Positions 57,807-64,000 of a DNA stretch of 64,000 bases are shown here, piece by piece. The notes under the pieces are model-generated. The model was not told the DNA's origin. It worked only from the letters and a program-made list of their open reading frames with translations, and made no database searches. The position numbers and the translations under genes are program-made. The stretch is from positions 62,001 to 126,000 of the forward strand of contig UQLZ01000001.1 of the NCBI GenBank assembly GCA_900541935.1. The letters are read 5' to 3'. Origin of the DNA: an uncultured Prevotellaceae bacterium (GTDB lineage Bacteria > Bacteroidota > Bacteroidia > Bacteroidales > Muribaculaceae). Numbering within the stretch: position 1 is the first letter of the stretch; the number at the start of each line of letters is the position of its first letter.

Positions 57807-58139
57807 GTGTTTTTTTTATTAAAAATAGGAGGTCTTGTAGTTCTGGCCATAATATTCATTGTTATTTTCACTGTTGGAAGAGTGCTCTTTATGGCTAATA
57901 AAGTCAAGAGAAATTTTAAGAATACAATGAATAATGCAGGTTTTGGCGGACAGCAAAGGCAGCAGGCACAGCAACCCCAGTCAAAAAAAGTATATACTAA
58001 GGATATGGGGGAATATGTCAAATTCGAGGATGTTGAAGAAGATTTTTCTGTCGCCGAAGAGCCGAGGAAAGAACAATATAATAATAATGTAAAGGCTGAG
58101 TCTCAAATTTCCGACGTTGAGTTTGAGGAAATAAAGTAG
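57807..58139 (+). CDS. DUF4834-like membrane-anchored small protein
   Basis: 110 residues starting at GTG 57807; a TAG lies three codons upstream in frame, and the next ATG (57891) would remove the membrane helix, so GTG is the likely start. A hydrophobic helix (about 3-28: LLKIGGLVVLAIIFIVIFTVG) is followed by a charged, Gln-rich tail (QRQQAQQPQSKKVYTKDMGEYVKFEDVEEDF). This matches the short DUF4834 proteins often found after pssA in Bacteroidota. Function unknown; probably inner-membrane with the tail in the cytosol. Confidence 0.7.
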   Translation: MFFLLKIGGLVVLAIIFIVIFTVGRVLFMANKVKRNFKNTMNNAGFGGQQRQQAQQPQSKKVYTKDMGEYVKFEDVEEDFSVAEEPRKEQYNNNVKAESQISDVEFEEIK

Positions 58140-58193
58140 GTCATTCCCAATCAATTTTTCAAACAAGAATTATTTGTTTTAACGGTACGGATT

Positions 58194-58282
58194 GCGGACA
58201 CTCTGCAGAGTGTCTCTACAGTGAATGTGTTTAATTTGTTGTAAATCAAATGACTGTAGGAACGAAATGCATTTTGTCCGCC
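58194..58282. repeat. Double-hairpin repeat R1, copy D
   Basis: GCGGACACTCTGCAGAGTGTC at the left end, CTACAGT, a middle part TTTAATTTGTTGTAAATCAAAT, ACTGTAG, and the right hairpin ACGAAATG/CATTTTGTCCGCC. Nearly the same as copy F. Confidence 0.85.
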
Positions 58283-58298
58283 GTGCACGAATAAAATA

Positions 58299-58508
58299 CA
58301 AATTTTTCCCTGAAGGGGAAATCGATTTCCAGCCTATGGCAGCGCCATAGGTAAGAATGAAAAAGAATTTAGCGCTCTGAAAGAGCAGGATATTCCCCTT
58401 GCTCCTACAGAGCGCTTTTATTGGTGTGTTGCATACCTGGGGCGCTGCCCGAGGCTGATAAACCATAGGGCTTTCAGCCCGCGAATTGTTTTTGATTTTG
58501 AAATCGCG
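58299..58508. repeat. Second intergenic repeat family R2 with an internal hairpin
   Basis: 58299-58340 (CAAATTTTTCCCTGAAGGGG then ATCGATTTCCAGCCTATGGC) recurs at 60324-60365. 58444-58508 (GCTGCCCGAGGCTGAT ... CAGCCCGCG ... TTGAAATCGCGG) recurs at 60366-60430. Between the two halves here is a hairpin AGCGCTCT/AGAGCGCT (58371-58378, 58409-58416). No gene is seen in 58140-58784. Confidence 0.75.
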
Positions 58509-58591
58509 GACACTCTTCAGGGTGTTCCTATAGTAGACGTGTTTAATTTGTTGTAAATCAAATGTCTGTAGGTACGAAATGTATTCGTCCG
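58506..58591. repeat. Double-hairpin repeat R1, copy E
   Basis: Starts GCGGACACTCTTCAGGGTGT, shares the middle GTTTAATTTGTTGTAAATCAAAT with copies D and F, and ends ACGAAATGTATTCGTCCG. Confidence 0.8.
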
Positions 58592-58679
58592 TTATGCGGA
58601 AATAACGGGGAAATGAATTGTTTTCTATTTTTTTGTTTTTTCAATTTTATATGTTTTTTACTTTTTTTTTATTCTAATT

Positions 58680-58711
58680 CTTGCATTATTAATTTATTCT
58701 CTCTACCTTAG
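58680..58711 (+). promoter_or_regulatory. Promoter of the 58785 gene
   Basis: CTTG (58680-58683) and TACCTTAG (58704-58711) are 20 bases apart; the -7 box has one change from TAnnTTTG. A long T-rich stretch lies upstream. Confidence 0.5.
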
Positions 58712-58784
58712 CGGTGTGAAAGTAGGCTAAGCCTGCCAAACATGAAAACTAAAAACCTAAATAAATAACTTAAAACTATTAATT

Positions 58785-60221
58785 ATGAAGAAATTATTAC
58801 TTTCTGCATCTTTGCTTTTGGCTGCTTCTACAGCATTTGCTGTTACAGACGGTCAAACTTACGAAGCAAAGAAAGGCTTGACTATCACAAACCTTTGGAC
58901 AATCGACCGTACTCACAATGCTGCAGACTATGAAAAATTGGCTATCGCTAACAAAAGTGCTCGTACTGCTGCTACTGACGGTAAAGTAGTTTATGTTGGT
59001 CTTTCTATGGCTGAAGGTCAAACAACTCTTGAAAGATTCGACCTTGAAACTGGTGCACTTATGGAACCTCTTGCTTTGAAACTTAACGGCGAAGCATATG
59101 TTGGTACACTTTGCGCTAACCAAGTTGGTCTTGACGATTATGGTCATCTTTATATTGCACCTTACAACGCTAACTCTGCAGGTGATGGTGCATTCCAAGT
59201 GTATCTTGTAAATACTGAAACTGGTGATTTGACATTGGTTGGTACTAATACAATGGACTTTTTGGGTGGTATTGGTCGTATCGACTACTGTGATGTTAAG
59301 GGTGACTTGACAGGTGTTGAATCATCTTGTACAGTTATCGCTGCTGCATCTACTAATGATATTGTTGTTTTTGGTTGGACAATGCCTCAAGGTTCTACAG
59401 AATGGGAAGGCGCTTTCACTGGTATGCCTTACCAACAAGTAACTGGAACTTATCCTGCTGACCAAACTATCTTCAACTATGGTTCAGTTGCTAAACACGT
59501 AAAAGACGGTACTGGTGATCTTGGTATGTTCTATATCGATGGTTTTACTACATTCCCAGCTCTTTATGGCTCTGACGGTGCGATGGTTGGTAATCTTGGT
59601 GAAGCTGACCTTATTGTAACAGATAAGGATACAGGTACAACAACAGGTACAGTTCCTGCTCCAAATGGTGCTGGTACAAACGGTATCGCTGAATTGTCTT
59701 GCGGCGCTCAAAACATTATTGGCTTTTCAGAAGGTCAATATCCAGCTGCTGGTAATGCACAAGTAATCATTACTGCTGTTGATGGTGACTATACATTCTC
59801 TTCTATGGAACACCTTTGGACTGTTCCTGCTGACGGTTTCTCTACTACATCTGATGGTGGTACACGTGTACATTGCATCCAAGGTGTTCAACTTCCTGAA
59901 GATGCTGCTGGCAAGAGCGCAACTCTTCTTGTAACATTCAAGTGCTTCAACGGTCTTGCTGTTTACCGCATTGCTGAAGAAGGTTACAACCCACAAGGTG
60001 GTGTAGCAGAAAACGTTGTTGCTAACGCACAAATCACAGTTAACGGTGATGTAATCGCTGTTTCTGAAGTTGCTGAAGCAATCGAAGTTTACAACATCGC
60101 TGGTCAAAAGGTTGCTCAAGCAAACAACGCTACAGAAGTTGTTGCTCCTGTTGCTGGTGTTTATGTTGTTAAGGCTACAGTTGCTGGCGAACAAACAGTT
60201 GCTAAAGTTGTTGTAAGATAA
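58785..60221 (+). CDS. T9SS-secreted protein of unknown function, probably abundant
   Basis: 478 residues with a signal peptide (MKKLLLSASLLLAASTAFA). The body has repeated strand patterns such as VVYVGLSMAEGQTTLERFDLETG and HLYIAPYNANSAGDGAFQVYLVNTETGDLTLVG, which could be blades of a beta-propeller. The last ~75 residues are a T9SS type A tail (VIAVSEVAEAIEVYNIAGQKVAQANNAT ... GVYVVKATVAGEQTVAKVVVR). Codon use is much narrower than in neighbours (mostly GCT, GGT, GAA, AAC, CTT), as for highly expressed genes, so it may be a major surface or secreted protein. No catalytic motif was recognised. Confidence 0.78.
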   Translation: MKKLLLSASLLLAASTAFAVTDGQTYEAKKGLTITNLWTIDRTHNAADYEKLAIANKSARTAATDGKVVYVGLSMAEGQTTLERFDLETGALMEPLALKLNGEAYVGTLCANQVGLDDYGHLYIAPYNANSAGDGAFQVYLVNTETGDLTLVGTNTMDFLGGIGRIDYCDVKGDLTGVESSCTVIAAASTNDIVVFGWTMPQGSTEWEGAFTGMPYQQVTGTYPADQTIFNYGSVAKHVKDGTGDLGMFYIDGFTTFPALYGSDGAMVGNLGEADLIVTDKDTGTTTGTVPAPNGAGTNGIAELSCGAQNIIGFSEGQYPAAGNAQVIITAVDGDYTFSSMEHLWTVPADGFSTTSDGGTRVHCIQGVQLPEDAAGKSATLLVTFKCFNGLAVYRIAEEGYNPQGGVAENVVANAQITVNGDVIAVSEVAEAIEVYNIAGQKVAQANNATEVVAPVAGVYVVKATVAGEQTVAKVVVR

Positions 60222-60246
60222 TCAATCGCAACATAACAATAAAAGA

Positions 60247-60271
60247 GGCTTCCATTCGGAAGCCTTTTTTT
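60247..60271 (+). terminator. Terminator of the 58785 gene
   Basis: GGCTTCC (60247-60253) pairs with GGAAGCC (60258-60264) around ATTC, followed by TTTTTTT. Confidence 0.9.
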
Positions 60272-60323
60272 ATGCCCTTGAGAATCCCGATTTTCGCAAT
60301 CGTGCACCTATCCAGGAACAGCG

Positions 60324-60430
60324 CAAATTTTTCCCTGAAGGGGAAATCAATTTCCAGCCTATGGCGCTGCCGCAGGCTGATGAACCATTGGACTTTCAGA
60401 CCGCGAGTTGTTTTGATTTTGAAATTGCGG
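60324..60430. repeat. Repeat family R2, second copy
   Basis: Matches 58299-58340 plus 58444-58508 but without the hairpin insert between them, and runs straight into R1 copy F. The gap 60272-60736 holds only repeats; no gene is seen. Confidence 0.75.
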
Positions 60431-60515
60431 ACACTCTGCAGAGTGTCCCTACAGTGGACGTGTTTAATTTGTTGAAAATCAAATGTATGTATGGATCAAA
60501 TGTATTTCGTCCGCC
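60427..60515. repeat. Double-hairpin repeat R1, copy F
   Basis: GCGGACACTCTGCAGAGTGT, CTACAGT, a middle part close to copies D and E (TGTTTAATTTGTTG), and a damaged right side ending TGTATTTCGTCCGCC. Confidence 0.85.
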
Positions 60516-60548
60516 TTGGGCAATGGTGTATGCATGACGGAGCGGATC

Positions 60549-60630
60549 GCGGACATTTTTTCAAAATGTCCCTACAGTAAATATGTTGTAAATCAAATGA
60601 TTGTAGGGACACATTGCAAATGTGTCCGCC
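60549..60630. repeat. Double-hairpin repeat R1, copy G (different stem sequences)
   Basis: Left hairpin GGACATTTT/AAAATGTCC and right hairpin GGGACACATT/AATGTGTCC replace the stems of the other copies, but both still pair fully. The flanking CTACAGT, TTGTAAATCAAATGA and TTGTAGG are kept. Confidence 0.85.
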
Positions 60631-60736
60631 CATACGGGAACAAAACGGATTTTAAATGTTTCGGATTCTGCAAACGTGGACGCATTCGAGAAGCGCCCTG
60701 CGGATAATGTGCAGTAAATCAAATGTATTTAAATTT

Positions 60737-61732
60737 CTATTTTAATCGATTTGACAGATCTTTAATAGCCTTTTGAGCCTGTTCCTTATTGTAAAGGATA
60801 TTGTAAACACATTCAAGGATTGGCATGTCAACGCCGTATTGCTTGTTTATTTCGTGGATGCATTTTGTTCCGTAATAACCCTCCGCAACCATCTCCATTT
60901 CCATCATAGCGGCTTTAACGGAGTATCCTCTGCCTATGTATGCACCGAAGTTATGGTTGCGGCTGAATTTGGAGTATGAAGTGACGAGCAGGTCTCCGAG
61001 ATATACCGAATCGCAGATGTTTCTGTTGCCTCCGCATACCTCTTGCAGGAAATTATCCATTTCGCGGATTGCGTTGGAAACGAACATGGCAAGGAAATTG
61101 TCGCCGTTCTTCAGGCCATAGATGATTCCCGCACCAATTGCATATACGTTTTTCAGAACTGCTCCGTACTCTATTCCGTCTGTGTCGGTGGAAACTACTG
61201 TCCTGAGTTTTTTGCCTTTGAGACAGTCTGCAAAGGTTTTCGCAGTTTCAATTTCCGAGCATCCTATAGTTAGATAACTTTGCCTTCCAAGAGCCACTTC
61301 TTCAGCGTGGCATGGTCCGCCGATAACTATTTCGTTTTCTGGTTTAACTCCGTAGAAATCCGCCATATAACGCGTTACAATGGCATTTTCGTCAGGGACT
61401 ATACCTTTTATGGCACTTACTATATATTTGTTGCTTATATCAACCGAAATCTTTTTAAGGTGCTCCTTTATGTATGGAGACGGCATAGCGAGCAGGAGCG
61501 TATCTGCTTCTGTGCATACTTTGTTAATGTCGGATGAAAATTCGATTCTTTCCACGTCGAACATGACATCGGAAAGGTAGGTTGGGTTGTGCCTGTCCTT
61601 AATAAAATCGGCAATGCGGTCATCTCTACGCATGTACCACATTATGGTATCTTGATTTTGAAGCAATAGTTTAGCAAGAGCCGTAGCCCAACTGCCACCG
61701 CCCATAACAGCGATTTTTCCAGGGAATTCCAT
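60737..61732 (-). CDS. gpsA: Glycerol-3-phosphate dehydrogenase [NAD(P)+]
   Basis: 331 residues. It reduces dihydroxyacetone phosphate to sn-glycerol 3-phosphate for phospholipid synthesis. The dinucleotide-binding loop GGGSWATALAKLL is at residues 11-23. The stretch YGAVLKNVYAIGAGI holds the catalytic lysine, and NRNICDSVYLGDLLVTSYSKFSRNHNFG is the C-terminal signature. It lies downstream of lysS on the same strand; a strong hairpin between them suggests partly separate transcription. Confidence 0.96.
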   Translation of the reverse strand: MEFPGKIAVMGGGSWATALAKLLLQNQDTIMWYMRRDDRIADFIKDRHNPTYLSDVMFDVERIEFSSDINKVCTEADTLLLAMPSPYIKEHLKKISVDISNKYIVSAIKGIVPDENAIVTRYMADFYGVKPENEIVIGGPCHAEEVALGRQSYLTIGCSEIETAKTFADCLKGKKLRTVVSTDTDGIEYGAVLKNVYAIGAGIIYGLKNGDNFLAMFVSNAIREMDNFLQEVCGGNRNICDSVYLGDLLVTSYSKFSRNHNFGAYIGRGYSVKAAMMEMEMVAEGYYGTKCIHEINKQYGVDMPILECVYNILYNKEQAQKAIKDLSNRLK

Positions 61733-61760
61733 TAGAATATATTTTGGTTACTAAAATGAA

Positions 61761-61812
61761 AAAAAATAACAACCGTTAGGCGGCTTTTGTTATGCTGCCT
61801 GAACGGTTGTTG
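61761..61812 (-). terminator. Terminator of lysS
   Basis: ACAACCGTT (61769-61777) pairs with AACGGTTGT (61802-61810), and the inner AGGCGGC region pairs with GCTGCCT. On the minus strand it is followed by a run of T. Confidence 0.85.
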
Positions 61813-61827
61813 TATTGAATGTCGTTA

Positions 61828-63561
61828 TTATGCTTGTGCCTTAGCCACCCATTCAGTGACTTGCTCAAGAGTCGGATTGGTTAGTTCGAGTTTGAACTTT
61901 TTGTTCAGTCCGCAAAGTTCCTGTTGCATTTTTCCAGGCTTAGCGTCCTTCATGCTGTCAACAGTTAGGTAGCCGAGTTTTTGGATAGCCGGAACCCATT
62001 CAGCAGGCACGCCGATAGCAGTGTAAGCCTCTTCCTTGTCGCGCTTAACAACCTTTTCAGGACGCATTTGCGGGAAGAAAAGAACTTCCTGAATTGTTGT
62101 CTGTCCTGTCATAAGCATAACGAGACGGTCCATACCGATACCCATACCGGATGTTGGAGGCATACCGTATTCGAGGGCGCGGATAAAGTCTTTGTCGATA
62201 ATCATTGCTTCGTCGTCGCCCTTTTCGCTCAGTTTCATTTGTTCTACGAAACGTTCGTACTGGTCGATTGGGTCATTAAGTTCAGAGTATGCGTTACAAA
62301 GTTCCTTACCGTTCACCATCAACTCGAATCGCTCTGTCAATTCAGGATTGTTGCGGTGACGCTTAGTAAGTGGAGACATTTCGATAGGGTAGTCGATGAT
62401 GAAAGTAGGTTGGATATAGTTTCCTTCGCACTTTTCGCCGAATATTTCATCGATAAGTTTACCTTTACCCATAGTTTCGTCAACTTCTACGCCGATTTGC
62501 TTGCATACGTCGCGAAGTTGCTCTTCGCCCATGCCGGTGATGTCGATGCCGGTAAATTCCTTGATAGAGTCAATCATTGTCACGCGGCGGAATGGAGCCT
62601 TAAAGTTGATAATGTTGTCGCCAACCTTAACTTCAGTTGTGCCGTTAACATCAAGACAGATTTTCTCAATCATCTTTTCAGTAAAGTTCATCATCCAGTT
62701 GTAGTCCTTGTAAGAAACGTAGATTTCCATACAAGTGAACTCAGGGTTGTGGGTTCTGTCCATACCTTCGTTACGGAAGTTTTTAGAGAACTCATAAACG
62801 CCCTCGAAACCGCCGACGATAAGTCTTTTCAAGTAAAGTTCGTTAGCGATACGCAAGTACAAAGGAATGTCAAGAGCGTTGTGGTGAGTGATAAACGGTC
62901 TTGCAGCAGCGCCGCCAGGGATAGATTGTAGGATAGGAGTTTCCACTTCCATATATCCGTGACCGTTAAAGTATTCGCGCATAGAGTTGTAAACCTTTGT
63001 TCTCTTGATGAAGATATCTTTGATACCTTCGTTAACGACAAGGTCAACATATCTTTGACGGTAACGGAGTTCCGGGTCTTCGAAAGCATCGTATGTAACG
63101 CCGTCCTTAACCTTTACGATAGGCAGTGGGCGGAGTGATTTGCTAAGCATCTTGATAGTCTTTGCGTGAACAGTAATCTCACCCATCTGGGTTCTGAACA
63201 CAAAACCTTCAATACCCACGAAGTCGCCGATATCAAGAAGTTTCTTGAAGAAGATGTTGTAGATATCCTTGTTTTCATCCGGGCAGATATCGTCGCGGCT
63301 GATATAGACTTGGATTCTTCCTTCAGCATCTTGCAATTCCATGAAAGAAGCCTTACCCATAATGCGTCGGCTCATAATACGTCCGGCAATGCTTACTTCT
63401 CTCATTTCGGCATCTTCGTCGCGGAAATTTTCCTTGATTTCCTTAGTGTGGCCAGTAACAACAAATTCTGCTGCTGGATATGGCTCGATGCCCATCTTTC
63501 TTAGTTCAGACAAACTGTTACGTCTGACAATCTCTTGTTCGCTTAGTTCAAGTATATTCAT
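61828..63561 (-). CDS. lysS: Lysyl-tRNA synthetase, class II
   Basis: 577 residues. It charges tRNA-Lys. An N-terminal OB-fold anticodon-binding domain ([23 protein letters not shown], about 55-80) is followed by the class II catalytic core. Motif 2 is [20 protein letters not shown] (near 263-282) and motif 3 [18 protein letters not shown] (near 467-484). A C-terminal extension of about 75 residues after motif 3 is longer than in E. coli LysS but usual in Bacteroidota. A -7 box is found at 63627-63634. Confidence 0.97.
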   Translation of the reverse strand: MNILELSEQEIVRRNSLSELRKMGIEPYPAAEFVVTGHTKEIKENFRDEDAEMREVSIAGRIMSRRIMGKASFMELQDAEGRIQVYISRDDICPDENKDIYNIFFKKLLDIGDFVGIEGFVFRTQMGEITVHAKTIKMLSKSLRPLPIVKVKDGVTYDAFEDPELRYRQRYVDLVVNEGIKDIFIKRTKVYNSMREYFNGHGYMEVETPILQSIPGGAAARPFITHHNALDIPLYLRIANELYLKRLIVGGFEGVYEFSKNFRNEGMDRTHNPEFTCMEIYVSYKDYNWMMNFTEKMIEKICLDVNGTTEVKVGDNIINFKAPFRRVTMIDSIKEFTGIDITGMGEEQLRDVCKQIGVEVDETMGKGKLIDEIFGEKCEGNYIQPTFIIDYPIEMSPLTKRHRNNPELTERFELMVNGKELCNAYSELNDPIDQYERFVEQMKLSEKGDDEAMIIDKDFIRALEYGMPPTSGMGIGMDRLVMLMTGQTTIQEVLFFPQMRPEKVVKRDKEEAYTAIGVPAEWVPAIQKLGYLTVDSMKDAKPGKMQQELCGLNKKFKLELTNPTLEQVTEWVAKAQA

Positions 63562-63626
63562 AGTGTATAACTGTTATAATCTTGACAATTTTGGTAATCA
63601 TAAATGGTGCTGATTACTTCAACTTA

Positions 63627-63634
63627 CAAAGTTA
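63627..63634 (-). promoter_or_regulatory. -7 box for lysS
   Basis: The minus strand reads TAACTTTG; TTTG is 22 bases upstream (63657-63660), slightly far. Confidence 0.5.
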
Positions 63635-63708
63635 GTTATTTTTGTCCAATTAATGGCAAATAATCAGATTTTCAATGCTTTTTTAACGTAAAATTGCTAT
63701 TCTGATGA

Positions 63709-63747
63709 TTGCTTATCAAAAATGTGGTACGCATTTTTAATAAGCAA
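63709..63747. repeat. 16-bp inverted repeat between lysS and the last gene
   Basis: 63709-63724 (TTGCTTATCAAAAATG) and 63732-63747 (CATTTTTAATAAGCAA) pair at 15 of 16 positions around a 7-base loop. There is no gene in 63562-63866 apart from the two promoters. Confidence 0.7.
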
Positions 63748-63790
63748 TTTGGCGGTTTGATATAATGGGCTTGAAAAACTGCGAATATTT

Positions 63791-63822
63791 ATTGTCTCGG
63801 CCATTGCCATTTGCTATCTTTG
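63791..63822 (+). promoter_or_regulatory. Promoter of the last, interrupted gene
   Basis: ATTG (63791-63794) and TATCTTTG (63815-63822) are exactly 20 bases apart, so the gene behind it looks transcribed. Confidence 0.7.
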
Positions 63823-63866
63823 CACATAACAGGCTATTTATACTTATATGTGAAAATGAACCGTTT

Positions 63867-64000
63867 ATGAAAAAAATTTTTTTATCCATTATGATTGTTC
63901 TTTTTGCTTGTGTTGGTGTTTAGGCGAAAAGGTTATTTGTAGAGATGGAATTTCATAGAAATTCTATAAAACTTGATGATGGCTCAAGTAAGAAGCATCA
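63867..64000 (+). pseudogene. Secreted-protein gene with in-frame TAG in the signal peptide (runs off window)
   Basis: ATG 63867 codes for MKKIFLSIMIVLFACVGV, a normal signal peptide, then TAG at 63921-63923. The same frame goes on without a stop to the window end (AKRLFVEMEFHRNSIKLDDG...). One change (TAG to CAG) would give VGVQA, a good signal peptidase cut site. A proper promoter lies upstream. This may be a recent nonsense mutation, a sequencing error, or rarely a read-through codon. The protein's identity lies outside the window. Confidence 0.6.

Noticed and set aside
58194..60630. CRISPR array or tRNA cluster in the repeat-rich gaps
   Set aside because: Copies are far apart, have two hairpins each and different flanks; no cas genes or tRNA folds are seen.
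60272..60707. Small open frames at 60272-60475 and 60483-60707
   Set aside because: They run through repeat copies, have no promoter or recognised domain and look like chance frames.
61981..62931. 316-codon open frame on the plus strand
   Set aside because: It is the shadow of lysS; the lysS frame has full class II synthetase motifs.

Overview
The window is chromosomal DNA of a member of the phylum Bacteroidota, most likely a gut or rumen Bacteroidales. Four things point there: many promoters of the Bacteroidota type (a -7 box TAnnTTTG with TTG or TTTG 19-20 bases upstream), a SusC/SusD pair, several secreted proteins ending in type IX secretion (T9SS) sorting tails, and a tmRNA whose tag reads GENNYALAA. 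T9SS tails suggest a Prevotellaceae- or Muribaculaceae-like lineage rather than classical gut Bacteroides; this is inference.

Layout. 1-3.6 kb (minus): the start of a SAM methyltransferase, a YfhO-type membrane protein and an Lrp/AsnC regulator. 3.8-5.6 kb (plus): a small acidic protein and a protein resembling an HK97-fold phage major capsid protein but starting with a membrane segment, with no other phage genes nearby. 5.8-12.1 kb (minus): housekeeping genes adk, hpt, a LolC/E-type permease, rbfA, an mnmD-like methyltransferase, a U32 peptidase and a TrpB2-type synthase. 12.4-18.2 kb (plus): an acyltransferase, a large periplasmic TPR protein and an outer-membrane barrel. 18.6-21.1 kb (minus): pgi and a threonine aldolase. 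The tmRNA gene (ssrA) follows at 21.2-21.6 kb.

21.9-38.4 kb (plus) is a polysaccharide utilisation locus for an alpha-glucan. It holds a GH31 enzyme, a SusE-like secreted protein, a SusR-like membrane regulator, SusC, SusD, a three-module SusE/F lipoprotein, a lipoprotein of the GH27/GH36 type, a GH97 (SusB-like) enzyme and a second small SusE-like secreted protein. No GH13 amylase is present, so the target may be an alpha-1,6-glucan such as dextran rather than starch. A 12-base word, GTTGATTTGTAG, is shared by the promoter regions of both operons, and its 9-base core also occurs before the regulator gene; it is a candidate operator.

38.5-49.1 kb (plus): fabD, then two giant T9SS-secreted proteins and a truncated paralogue of the first, placed directly behind a terminator. 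49.2-51.5 kb: topA. 51.6-53.1 kb (minus): a DUF4062-ATPase-winged-helix protein that may be a regulator or defence protein. 53.7-58.1 kb (plus): two DUF1573 proteins, meaB, psd, pssA and a DUF4834 gene. 58.8-60.2 kb: an abundantly expressed-looking T9SS protein. 60.7-63.6 kb (minus): gpsA and lysS. The last 140 bases start a secreted-protein gene whose signal peptide is broken by an in-frame TAG.

Several intergenic gaps (18.3, 53.3, 58.2-58.6 and 60.3-60.6 kb) carry a dispersed ~85-90 base double-hairpin repeat, in places joined to a second repeat family. These are the clearest non-coding structures not explained by genes.
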